13,229 bases of DNA, from positions 1 to 13,229 of the forward strand of contig CANCCE010000060.1 in the NCBI GenBank assembly GCA_947374505.1, given 5' to 3'. Below are positions 6,556-13,229 of this stretch, in pieces. Positions within the stretch are counted from its first letter, which is position 1. Each line of letters begins with the position of its first letter. The stretch is from Comamonadaceae bacterium. Its GTDB lineage: Bacteria > Pseudomonadota > Gammaproteobacteria > Burkholderiales > Burkholderiaceae_C. The position numbers and the translations under genes were made by a program. The notes beneath the pieces are model-generated. The model had not been told where the DNA came from, ran no database searches, and saw nothing but the letters and a program-made list of their open reading frames with translations.

Positions 6556-7949
6556 AATCTGCACTGCTGATGTGGCTCGCATGGGGTGCAGCATTCGGCG
6601 CGCAAGCCCATGGATTTGAAGAGCGTTACGACCTCCCCGTCCCACTTGCGTACGTGATTGCAGGGGCTTGCGCCTGCGTCCTGCTGACATTCATCGTTGC
6701 AGTTGTTTGGATGCGTCGGCCAGCGGTCTCTCAAGTTAAACAAGTCCTGAACGCACAGCTTGCCCACGGTGACTCCAACATAAATTCATTCTGGCGCTGG
6801 TTGGTCAAGGGCATATCATTCTTTTTGTTTGCCCTCACACTGGCCTCTGCACTTTGGGGAACGCGTGATCCGTTGATGAATTTGGCGCCCACCCTGATCT
6901 GGATTGGCTGGTGGGTCGGCTTGTCTTTTGCCGTGATTATTGTGGGTAACTTTTGGCCACGGCTAGACCCCTGGCGAACCCTGTTTGAACTTCTCAATGC
7001 GATCGCCAGAAGGCTCGGCCTGACACAAGGCATTGCGCTCAATTGGCCGTGGCCTGCCCGAATCGGACGCTGGCCTGCGTCAGTGCTTCTGTTGGTTTGG
7101 TGCGGCTTAGAAGTCATCTACCCGATTGCCATGTCGCCCTTCAAGCTGGGTTGCCTGGCCGTGGCCTGGTCGTTCGTCAACCTGACCGGCATGGTCTGCT
7201 TTGGGCGCGCTGTGTGGCAACGCCATGCCGATGTCTTCGCCGTGTATTTCTCAACCTTGGGGCGTCGAGACATCCATCAGCCAGAGGGTAAAAACGAAGC
7301 ACCCGTCGCTGGACAAGTTGGCTTTGTGCTGGCGATGTTGTCGACGGTTTTATTTGATGGCTTGCACGGCAGCGCGACTTGGGGCCTCTTTGAGGGCGCT
7401 CTGAAGGCCTGGGTGCCGCAATGGCTGGACACGAACGGTTATGTCGCCGGCACCATGGGTCTGCTCACCGTCTGGCTGATTTTTGTGTCCGCCTACCGGC
7501 TCACCTGCCAGTTTTGTTTTGCCTTCATGCCATCGACTCAGACACTCACCTCTAGTACACAGATGGAACGCCTCTTTTTACCAACGCTGATCCCAATTGC
7601 GGCGGCCTACCTCATTGCCCACAATTTTTCGAACCTGCTGGTTCAGGGGCAGACGCTGGCATCATTACTGTCCGACCCGTTCGGGCGCCAATGGGACATT
7701 TTCGGGACGGCTAAGTTTTATCCGGACATTGGTCTGGTGGATGCCAGGCTCACCTGGACCATCGCCCTTGTCGCCATCGTGGGCGGGCACGTGATCTCAA
7801 TTTGGCGAGCGCACCGCTTGGCGCTGAGCTTGGGCATGTCACGGCGGAAGACAACCATTGCAGCCCTGCCACTGACGCTCTTGATGATCGTCTACACAGG
7901 CATCAGCCTGATGGTGCTGGCCGCACCGATGGTGAACGACGCGCCTTGA
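6552..7949 (+). CDS. Polytopic inner-membrane protein with signal peptide, function unknown
   Basis: A 465-residue protein starting at TTG, whose first bases overlap the upstream stop as TTGA; an alternative ATG lies at 6570. The overlap and a complete signal peptide favour TTG. The signal peptide would be cut at AQA|H (17-20), leaving histidine as first mature residue in HGFEERYDLPVP. About ten hydrophobic membrane segments follow, roughly at 33-53, 85-101, 113-132, 175-194, 198-218, 253-270, 298-318, 341-363, 400-418 and 436-457. Polar motifs in or near the membrane include D269/H272 (FDGLHGS), H357 (AHNFSNLL), R224/H225 and H413. From memory, similar multi-pass proteins carry the automatic name fenitrothion hydrolase; this is unverified and should not be taken as function. 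It is probably the membrane partner of the two preceding exported proteins. Confidence 0.82.
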   Translation: MKSALLMWLAWGAAFGAQAHGFEERYDLPVPLAYVIAGACACVLLTFIVAVVWMRRPAVSQVKQVLNAQLAHGDSNINSFWRWLVKGISFFLFALTLASALWGTRDPLMNLAPTLIWIGWWVGLSFAVIIVGNFWPRLDPWRTLFELLNAIARRLGLTQGIALNWPWPARIGRWPASVLLLVWCGLEVIYPIAMSPFKLGCLAVAWSFVNLTGMVCFGRAVWQRHADVFAVYFSTLGRRDIHQPEGKNEAPVAGQVGFVLAMLSTVLFDGLHGSATWGLFEGALKAWVPQWLDTNGYVAGTMGLLTVWLIFVSAYRLTCQFCFAFMPSTQTLTSSTQMERLFLPTLIPIAAAYLIAHNFSNLLVQGQTLASLLSDPFGRQWDIFGTAKFYPDIGLVDARLTWTIALVAIVGGHVISIWRAHRLALSLGMSRRKTTIAALPLTLLMIVYTGISLMVLAAPMVNDAP

Positions 7950-7951
7950 GA

Positions 7952-8848
7952 TCAAGCCTCGTAGCTTTTCCCAAGTTCGATTAAGTCCGGCGTACCAATG
8001 CGGTCATTCAAACCCGAGAAATCAAGCATGTCGTCACGCAGTGGCGAAGTTGTGCCATGCTCCCGCAAGCTCAAGAAATAGCGCTCCAACTGGGCCGCCA
8101 CAAAGCGTGCCGTGCCCCCCGGAAAGATCACAATGCTAAAGCCGAAAGCGCCCAACTCATGCGCGCTATGAACCGGACTTTTCCCGCCTTCAATCATGTT
8201 CGCCAGCAAAGGTAAGCGGCTACCGAAGCGCTGACATGCTGTGTCCATCTCCTCGTTGGTTCGCAAGGCTTCTATGAACAGCGCATCAACACCACAAGCC
8301 GCATAGGCTTCGGCCCGCTCCATAGCAGCAGCCAGCCCCTCCACAGCAACCGCATCCGTGCGTGCGAGTATCAAGGTGTCCGAAGAGTGACGGGCATCCA
8401 GCGCAGCTTTGAGTTTTCCGCACATCTCGGCCGAACTGACCAAGCTTTTGCCATCCAAATGTCCGCAGCGTTTAGGGAAGGTCTGGTCTTCGAGTTGAAT
8501 CATGGCCGCACCGGCTCGCTCAAACAAGCGCACGGTGCGTTGAACGTTCAGCGCGTTGCCGTAACCCGTGTCGCCGTCTACGATGACCGGAAGACTGACA
8601 CGGTCTGTGATGCGCCCGAGCACATCGGCTGTTTCACTAGCGGTTGTCAGCCCAACGTCGGAACGCCCGAGCTGTGTGTACGCAACGGCTCCACCTGAAA
8701 GATACAAGGCTTCAAAGCCCGCCTGCTGGGCCAGTAGCGCCGTCAACGCATCGTAAACCCCGGGGACCAGCAACGGCTCAGACTGACGAAGACGCTCCCG
8801 AAGTGTGAGCACTTCAGAGACTTTGGAAGAAGTTACAGCAACAATCAT
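7952..8848 (-). CDS. Isocitrate lyase/PEP mutase superfamily C-C lyase
   Basis: A 298-residue cytoplasmic (beta/alpha)8 enzyme of the family holding methylisocitrate lyase, dimethylmalate lyase, oxaloacetate decarboxylase and PEP mutase. Visible signatures are GVYDALTA (30-37), the YLSGG segment (49-53), DGDTGYGN (91-98) with Mg-binding D91 and D93, QLED (118-121), the loop PKRCGHLDGK (125-134) with the lyase cysteine C128, and ARTDA (162-166). The Cys-Gly-His loop is typical of lyases and argues against phosphonate-forming PEP mutase. A longer frame is open to 8887, but the ATG at 8848 overlaps the Bug stop as ATGA, so translational coupling decides this start. It is last in the TauD-Bug-lyase operon. 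Likely it cleaves a 2-hydroxy- or 2-methyl-malate-type acid to pyruvate plus another acid; exact substrate unknown. It ends 2 bases from the convergent membrane-protein gene. Confidence 0.9.
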   Translation of the reverse strand: MIVAVTSSKVSEVLTLRERLRQSEPLLVPGVYDALTALLAQQAGFEALYLSGGAVAYTQLGRSDVGLTTASETADVLGRITDRVSLPVIVDGDTGYGNALNVQRTVRLFERAGAAMIQLEDQTFPKRCGHLDGKSLVSSAEMCGKLKAALDARHSSDTLILARTDAVAVEGLAAAMERAEAYAACGVDALFIEALRTNEEMDTACQRFGSRLPLLANMIEGGKSPVHSAHELGAFGFSIVIFPGGTARFVAAQLERYFLSLREHGTTSPLRDDMLDFSGLNDRIGTPDLIELGKSYEA

Positions 8849-9801
8849 TCCGGTTTCGCACCAGTGGCTGCCACGACTTTTCCCCATCGGATGATTTCAT
8901 TTCGGACAAACTTGTCAAACTCTACCGGGCCGGTACCCATCGGCACCAAGCCTTCGTCTTTAAAGCGTTTTTGCATGGCCTCAGAGGCCACCGCAGCACG
9001 GGCCGCACTAGATACCTTGGCGACCAGCGCCGGCGACATATTGGCCGGCCCGAACAAACCATACCAAGAGCTGTAGGCGTACCCTGGCAAGACCTCCGCG
9101 ATGGTCGGCACATCCGGATAAGCCGCCAGTCGCTGCGCGCTGGTCACGGCCAGCGGCTTAAGCAAGCCGCCCTTGATAAGTTGCTGTACGGTCGCGACAC
9201 CTCCAAAAGACAGATCGATCTGACCCGCGACCACATCTGCAAGCGCTGGTCCAGTGCCTTTGTAGGGGACGCTCACAATGTCAATATCCGCATCACGCTT
9301 GAGTATTTCGCCGGCCAGGTGATTGGCACTGCCCAAGCCGGCAATCGCCATGTTGAGTTTGCCAGGCTCGGCCTTGGCCAGCGCAATCAGCTCCTTGATA
9401 TTGTTCGCCTTGAGTGAGGGGCGTGCGACCAAGATCGCCGGCAGACTGGCGATGCCACTCAAGGGGGTGAAATCTTTGACCGCATCAAACGGCATAGATG
9501 GGTAAAGCGACGGGTTGATCGCATGGCTGGTGTAACTCAGCAGCAAAGTGTTGCCGTCCGGAGCGGACCGCGCCACTGCTTGTGCTGCAATATTACCGGC
9601 TGCACCACCGCGGTTTTCCACCACAAACTGCGCCCCCAGACGCGCTGTCATTTCAATCGCTAGCGCACGCGCAACGATGTCTGTGCCACCGCCGGGCGTG
9701 GCGCCGACCAAGAGCTTGACCGAGGGCTGCTGGACTTGTGCCCCCGCGCAGCTCAAGCCGAGAGCGGTCACAAAACATGCAAATAGATTTCGTCTGAACA
9801 T
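8845..9801 (-). CDS. Bug/TctC-family periplasmic solute receptor
   Basis: A third Bug-family receptor (318 aa). The signal peptide ends at AGA|Q (19-22). The mature start PSVKLLVGATPGGGTD (26-41), then ENRGGAAGN (62-70), PDGNTLLLSY (81-90) and PSMPFDAVKDF (101-111) fit the family, and VPYKGTGPALADVVAGQIDL in the middle is the typical hinge and pocket region. It sits 60 bases after the TauD-type dioxygenase and overlaps the lyase start by 4 bases, so a periplasmic receptor and a cytosolic enzyme are translationally coupled; presumably the receptor binds that pathway's substrate. No strong Shine-Dalgarno is visible, only a weak AAAG about 10 bases upstream of the ATG. No TctAB permease genes are in the window. 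Confidence 0.93.
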   Translation of the reverse strand: MFRRNLFACFVTALGLSCAGAQVQQPSVKLLVGATPGGGTDIVARALAIEMTARLGAQFVVENRGGAAGNIAAQAVARSAPDGNTLLLSYTSHAINPSLYPSMPFDAVKDFTPLSGIASLPAILVARPSLKANNIKELIALAKAEPGKLNMAIAGLGSANHLAGEILKRDADIDIVSVPYKGTGPALADVVAGQIDLSFGGVATVQQLIKGGLLKPLAVTSAQRLAAYPDVPTIAEVLPGYAYSSWYGLFGPANMSPALVAKVSSAARAAVASEAMQKRFKDEGLVPMGTGPVEFDKFVRNEIIRWGKVVAATGAKPE

Positions 9802-9861
9802 ATGCTGTTACTTTGCAAATTAAGAATCAATTGGGAATGACCGGGAAATGAACTCACATTT

Positions 9862-10971
9862 TTATGTTTGCGTGCCGGGTGCCCACGCCTTGAGAGGCAT
9901 GTCAAGCGCTTTAGCCTGACGTTTTTCATAGGCAACGAATTCCGCCGTGATGGCGCTTCCCCGAACACCGCCACGCACAGCCCCAGAACGCACGTCGCCA
10001 AAGTATTCTGCCCACGCTGGCGGCAACGGCTGTGACGAAGGAATGGACATCCAAAGACGCAGGAGGTGTCGTTTTTCGTCTGGCTCATCGTAGTCTTCAA
10101 AAGGTGTGCGCGAGTGAAGCGTCACATAACTGTTAAGAAGCTGCAAATCGCCGCGTTCGAGCTCCATGGTGAAGCACAGCAAAGGGCTTGGCATGAGTTG
10201 GTCGAAGAGGTCCAACGCCTCGAGTTGCGCCGGCGTCAGGCGGGGCACTTCCGGAAAATCACGCTGCGCTGCATCCGTATTTTTGCGGTTGGTGCGCGCT
10301 GCAAAAAATGTTGGATCATCGCCAACAAGAGGGCAGCGGTAAAAAGGCGGTTGCGACGGATCTTGAGTGCCCTGATAGCTGTGAAAAAATGGCTGCTGAA
10401 TAACCGGCACAAGGTCTGGACGCAGCCGCTGAACTTCGTCACGAAGCTGGATGGAGCTGATGACTTTGCTGGTGCCTCCGCTTTTGGCCGTGCGCCTGCA
10501 CAACAAACCCACCACGTCGCATGAGTCCTGATGAAAGTCGAGTCCGGCATTGGTGTTGTAGCCGCGTCCGCCTTTGACTTTGTAGTCGCCGCCATCGTTG
10601 CGCACATCGTTCATCACTTGGCTTGCACGGTTTTGCGTACGCCCAACGCCCATGTAAAGGCTCATCCCCCAATACGCCAGTTTGGTGTCGGCTTCATCCC
10701 ATTCATTGACAGGAAATCCTTTGATCAGGCACATACCCCAGCGGCCCTGCGTCGTGGCAATGGCCCGTGCCAGCGCGGCGCGAGATTCATCCCTGAGTGG
10801 AAAGTCTGCCTGGACCATCTCCAGCAGGGGTTTTTTGAGCGTCCTTGCATGCGTCAGCGCTTGCCTGAAGCCATCAATCTCCACCTCATTCAGGCGTTGA
10901 ATCCAAGACGAATCCTGACGCACTTCGTCAGCTGTCCAAGCCTTCGGGCCAAAGCTCTGTTCACTTTTCAT
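9862..10971 (-). CDS. TauD/TfdA-type Fe(II)/2-oxoglutarate dioxygenase
   Basis: A 369-residue cytoplasmic oxygenase that should couple 2-oxoglutarate decarboxylation to hydroxylation of an organic substrate. The iron-binding facial triad is complete: H147 and D149 in LDFHQDSCD, and H286 in YVTLHSRTPFED. R305 in HLLRLW fits the arginine that holds the 2-oxoglutarate carboxylate. GTSKV (166-170) and the SYVTLHSRTPFEDY segment are typical of TauD relatives. Taurine dioxygenase is about 280 residues, so this protein has extra sequence, mainly N-terminal (1-75) and a C-terminal tail. AGGA lies 9 bases before the ATG. It leads an operon with a Bug receptor and an isocitrate-lyase-like enzyme and is divergent from a LysR gene. 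Substrate is unknown; with this context a hydroxylated or branched carboxylate is a reasonable guess, a sulfonate less so. Confidence 0.9.
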   Translation of the reverse strand: MKSEQSFGPKAWTADEVRQDSSWIQRLNEVEIDGFRQALTHARTLKKPLLEMVQADFPLRDESRAALARAIATTQGRWGMCLIKGFPVNEWDEADTKLAYWGMSLYMGVGRTQNRASQVMNDVRNDGGDYKVKGGRGYNTNAGLDFHQDSCDVVGLLCRRTAKSGGTSKVISSIQLRDEVQRLRPDLVPVIQQPFFHSYQGTQDPSQPPFYRCPLVGDDPTFFAARTNRKNTDAAQRDFPEVPRLTPAQLEALDLFDQLMPSPLLCFTMELERGDLQLLNSYVTLHSRTPFEDYDEPDEKRHLLRLWMSIPSSQPLPPAWAEYFGDVRSGAVRGGVRGSAITAEFVAYEKRQAKALDMPLKAWAPGTQT

Positions 10972-11007
10972 GTTGCGTGTCCTGGCTGCTTCGAAATTAA
11001 AAAGGAA

Positions 11008-11018
11008 CCTTAAGAAGG
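11008..11018. promoter_or_regulatory. Dyad CCTT-N3-AAGG in the dioxygenase/LysR divergent region
   Basis: CCTTAAGAAGG is a perfect CCTT-N3-AAGG dyad, 37 bases upstream of the dioxygenase start. It contains CTTAAG, which recurs in the larger dyad at 11071-11090, 69 bases away. Two related sites flanking a divergent promoter suit LysR control, where a recognition site and an activation site are usual. No DNA-binding evidence is available. Confidence 0.25.
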
Positions 11019-11070
11019 CTCCATCTCTTGAAGTCTAGGGCGATTCGTCACACAATAAAAGCGACAATAT

Positions 11071-11090
11071 TTCATGTCTTAAGTCAGGAA
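11071..11090. promoter_or_regulatory. 20-base dyad centred on CTTAAG, candidate operator beside the LysR start
   Basis: The sequence follows TTCnTGnCTTAAGnCAnGAA, with 16 of 20 positions symmetric. It lies immediately upstream of the LysR gene, and its right half covers the ribosome site AGGAA. Its position suits autoregulation. The symmetry centre falls between bases, unlike the usual odd-length T-N11-A LysR box, so another protein or chance is possible. Confidence 0.35.
11086..11090 (+). promoter_or_regulatory. Ribosome binding site deciding the LysR start
   Basis: AGGAA ends 5 bases before the ATG at 11096. A TTG in the same frame at 11093 leaves only 2 bases and is unlikely to be used. 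Confidence 0.55.
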
Positions 11091-11095
11091 AGTTG

Positions 11096-11995
11096 ATGAA
11101 GTTCAGTATTTTTTTAACGCTAGATGCCGTACTGCGAGGTGGCACGCTAGCGGCCGCAGCCACAGAGAGAAGTCTCACGCCCAGCGCCGTCAGTATGCAG
11201 ATGAAACATCTGGAGGCCTACATGGGCCAGCCTTTGTTTGATCGGTCTGGTTTGCAGGTCCGCCCCATGCGCTTGGCCCATGAAGTCTCTGCAACTATGC
11301 ATGACGCGCTACAGCAACTGGAATCCCTGCGAAGAATGCCCACCGCGGCCATTGAAGGAACCGTTCGACTCGGTGTGATCGAGTCGATGCAGCCGATAGT
11401 CTTGCCCACCACCATGCGCCTGCTGCGTGAGCGTTTTCCTGGATTGGAACTGCGTCCAGCACGCGGGCGAAGCGGCGCGCTGACTGCGTCCGTGAAGGCC
11501 GGTGATTTGGATGCTGCATTGGTGGCACAACCCGAAAAAGGCGGCTCGGCCAGACTGCGTTGGCACCCCATGTTTCGCCGCGAATTGGTCCTGGTGGCAC
11601 CGCCCTCTGCAACCGAAAGCTCAATCGCAGCACTTTTTCGACAATACGAATGGATCCGCTATGACCGCGAATCTGTGACTGGCTCACTTTCATCTCGTTT
11701 CGTCACGGCCCATGTGCGCGAAAAGCGTGGCCAGCTGGAGTTCGACAGCGCGTCGGCCATCATCGCCATGGTCAGTGCTGGATTGGGCATTTCTATCTTG
11801 CAGATTGCAGATCCGGGTTTACTCCACACTTATCCGGTGCGCATCGTCCGGCTGGGGCGCAGCGCACCAGTACTTCAGCTTTCGCTGGTGACGCGAAAAG
11901 CCGATGATGACAGCCGGTCAGTCATGGCCGTGCGAGATGCGGTGCTGTCTGCACTGTCAACGGCACAGCACCATCGCTCAGCGTCTGGCGTTTAG
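11096..11995 (+). CDS. LysR-family transcriptional regulator
   Basis: A 299-residue LysR-type regulator. The winged helix-turn-helix lies at about residues 4-62: FLTLDAVLRGGTLAAAATE, then the recognition region LTPSAVSMQMKHLEAYMG and the wing QPLFDRSGLQVRPM. A linker helix follows, then the periplasmic-binding-protein-like effector domain starting at GTVRLGVIES, with a typical late SAIIAMVSAGLGISIL segment. The ATG at 11096 is preferred over the TTG at 11093 because of the AGGAA spacing. It is divergent from the TauD-type dioxygenase with 124 bases between starts, the classic arrangement in which the regulator controls the neighbouring operon and itself; the inducer would be a pathway acid. 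That target is inferred from position, supported by two dyads in the gap. Confidence 0.93.
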   Translation: MKFSIFLTLDAVLRGGTLAAAATERSLTPSAVSMQMKHLEAYMGQPLFDRSGLQVRPMRLAHEVSATMHDALQQLESLRRMPTAAIEGTVRLGVIESMQPIVLPTTMRLLRERFPGLELRPARGRSGALTASVKAGDLDAALVAQPEKGGSARLRWHPMFRRELVLVAPPSATESSIAALFRQYEWIRYDRESVTGSLSSRFVTAHVREKRGQLEFDSASAIIAMVSAGLGISILQIADPGLLHTYPVRIVRLGRSAPVLQLSLVTRKADDDSRSVMAVRDAVLSALSTAQHHRSASGV

Positions 11996-12026
11996 GCGAA
12001 CTGAAGACTCAGTCTGTCGAATCAGC

Positions 12027-12067
12027 AAAAAATAAAAGCCAACATGGCCGCATCGTCGGCCAAGTTG
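12027..12067 (-). terminator. Intrinsic terminator after the chromate transporter
   Basis: Read on the minus strand, CAACTTGGCCG (12067-12057) pairs with CGGCCATGTTG (12050-12040) as an 11-pair stem with one mismatch around a 6-base loop. After GC comes the T-rich tail TTTTATTTTTT (12037-12027). It lies about 95 bases past the chrA stop and ends that transcript. The plus-strand reading has no T-run, so it is not expected to end the LysR transcript. Confidence 0.75.
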
Positions 12068-12161
12068 AGCGAAACATAGCTCGCCACACGATAAGTGAGC
12101 AGGGTCAGCCGTTCAATCCATTCATTCGCATTCATGCCGGCATTGTCTCTTTTTTATATCT

Positions 12162-13229
12162 TCAAATCGGGAGCCATTGGATGGCAACGCCCAGCAGGCC
12201 GCAGACGCCAATGACATGCATCACGTTGCGCTTGTATTTAAAAAGCGCAACCGCAGCAGCGAAGGCAATGACCGCTGAAGGCACGTCAAATGTGCTACCA
12301 AACCCTTGCGGCCACAGCACGTGATAACCGAAGAACATGGCGAGGTTCAAGATGACACCGACAACGGCTGCGGTGATGGCAGTCAAAGGGGCCGTGAACT
12401 TGAGGTCGTTGTGTGTGCTCTCGACCAATGGACCACCGGCCAAAATGAACATGAAAGACGGCAAAAAAGTAAACCATGTCACCAAGCTGGCCGCCGCAGC
12501 ACCGGCTAGAAACAGGCTTTGCGGACCCAGCACTTCTTTGACGTAAGCGCCAATAAAGCCAACAAATGCCACCACCATGATCAAGGGGCCGGGGGTGGTT
12601 TCACCCAGTGCCAAACCATCGATCATTTGCGTCGCGGTGGCCCAGCCGAATTGCTCAACGGCGCCCTGGTAAACGTAGGGCAGTACCGCGTAAGCGCCGC
12701 CAAACGTCAACAACGCAGCCTTGGTAAAAAACCAGCTCATCTGGGTGAAGGTGTGGTCCCAACCGAATTTCAGCACCAGCCAACCCATGGGCACGGCCCA
12801 GAGAAATGCGCCAACAGCAGCCACTTGAATCAATCGCCGCCACTTGAACAGCGCATGCTCAGGCGTCGGTGTGTGGTCGTCAATCAGCGCGGTGCCGAAA
12901 GATTTGTTCGCACTGCCGTGGCCGCCACCGACTTTGAAAATCTCCGGTGCCAGTCGACCGCCCAGAAAGCCGATGGCAGCGGCCCCCAGAACGATGAAGG
13001 GGAACGGCACGTTGAGTGCAAAGATCGCCACGAAGCTGGTCGCCGCAATCGCCCACAACACATTGTTCTTCAGGGCGCGGGAACCAATTCGATGGGCCGC
13101 ATGCACCACGATGGCGGTGACCGCCGGCTTGATGCCGTAGAAGATGCCGGCAATCAATGGCACGTCGCCAAAGGCGATGTAGACCCAAGACAAGGCAATC
13201 AAAATAAACAACGATGGCAATACAAACAG
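12162..13229 (-). CDS. chrA: Chromate transporter ChrA, C-terminal 355 residues (cut by window edge)
   Basis: An inner-membrane protein of the chromate ion transporter (CHR) family, which exports chromate driven by the membrane potential. The reading frame is open to the last base, so the start lies outside the window; the TTG at 13220 is internal and not a start. About 355 residues are present, and ChrA proteins are usually 400 or more, so part of the first half is missing. The second-half signatures are clear: TKAALLTFGGAYAVLPY, the glycine- and proline-rich LALGETTPGPLIMVVAFVGF, and many hydrophobic helices. A hydrophilic loop with GGGHGSANKS separates the two halves, as in long-chain ChrA. 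An intrinsic terminator follows. It appears unrelated to the catabolic genes. Family call firm; chromate specificity is by family knowledge. Confidence 0.92.
   Translation of the reverse strand: MFVLPSLFILIALSWVYIAFGDVPLIAGIFYGIKPAVTAIVVHAAHRIGSRALKNNVLWAIAATSFVAIFALNVPFPFIVLGAAAIGFLGGRLAPEIFKVGGGHGSANKSFGTALIDDHTPTPEHALFKWRRLIQVAAVGAFLWAVPMGWLVLKFGWDHTFTQMSWFFTKAALLTFGGAYAVLPYVYQGAVEQFGWATATQMIDGLALGETTPGPLIMVVAFVGFIGAYVKEVLGPQSLFLAGAAAASLVTWFTFLPSFMFILAGGPLVESTHNDLKFTAPLTAITAAVVGVILNLAMFFGYHVLWPQGFGSTFDVPSAVIAFAAAVALFKYKRNVMHVIGVCGLLGVAIQWLPI

Noticed and set aside
7952..8848. Phosphonate biosynthesis by PEP mutase
   Set aside because: The loop carries KRCGH, typical of C-C lyases, and no phosphonopyruvate decarboxylase or other phosphonate gene is nearby.
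8849..8887. N-terminal extension of the lyase to 8887
   Set aside because: The extra residues are unlike the family and lie inside the Bug coding region; the ATGA overlap at 8848 is the better start.
12005..12015. Palindrome AGACTCAGTCT after the LysR gene
   Set aside because: Short, no loop and no T-run, so neither a terminator nor a clear operator; could easily be chance.
12022..12135. 37-codon minus-strand ORF (MNANEWIERL...) just after chrA
   Set aside because: Its last third is encoded by the terminator hairpin and T-run at 12027-12067, the ribosome site is weak, and no family is recognised.
13218..13220. TTG as the start of the chromate transporter
   Set aside because: The frame is open to the window edge, the residues before it continue a membrane helix, and the N-terminal half of ChrA is missing, so the gene is simply cut.

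Overview
The window looks like a chromosomal accessory region of a betaproteobacterium of the order Burkholderiales, probably Comamonadaceae (Polaromonas, Rhodoferax or Variovorax type). The grounds are moderately high GC by eye (not computed), three Bug/TctC-type periplasmic solute receptors within 10 kb, and catabolic genes interleaved with LysR control. This placement is inference from gene content. No rRNA, tRNA, CRISPR array, insertion sequence or phage gene was seen, and no gene-free stretch exceeds 300 bases.

Left arm (1-2286, minus strand): a dihydrodipicolinate-synthase/aldolase-family enzyme is followed by two tandem Bug receptors, the second cut by the window edge. This reads as an uptake-plus-lyase operon for an unidentified organic acid. 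Divergent from it, across a 96-base promoter region (2287-2382), lie an alpha/beta hydrolase (2383-3264) and a duplicated two-domain VOC (extradiol dioxygenase/glyoxalase fold) protein (3308-4531). Aldolase, hydrolase and VOC protein together suggest a meta-cleavage-like catabolic set, but no substrate can be named.

Centre (4660-7949, plus strand): a tight three-gene cluster encodes only exported or membrane proteins. These are a His-rich LVIVD-repeat beta-propeller, a small Cys-free cupredoxin-like protein with clustered histidines, and a polytopic membrane protein whose predicted mature N-terminus is histidine. The spacings are 15 bases and then a 4-base TTGA stop/start overlap, so the products probably work together at the periplasmic face. 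This is the strongest candidate in the window for a poorly described system. A copper- or other metal-dependent envelope activity is a hypothesis only.

Right arm (7952-10971, minus strand): a TauD/TfdA-type Fe(II)/2-oxoglutarate dioxygenase, a third Bug receptor and an isocitrate lyase/PEP mutase superfamily enzyme form an operon. The last two genes are coupled by an ATGA overlap. A divergent LysR regulator (11096-11995) faces it across 124 bases containing two dyads built on CTTAAG, and is the obvious candidate controller. The probable logic is: receptor captures an acid, dioxygenase oxidises it or a relative, lyase cleaves a C-C bond.

Far right (12022-13229, minus strand): the C-terminal 355 residues of a ChrA chromate transporter run off the window edge. 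A clear intrinsic terminator follows it at 12027-12067.
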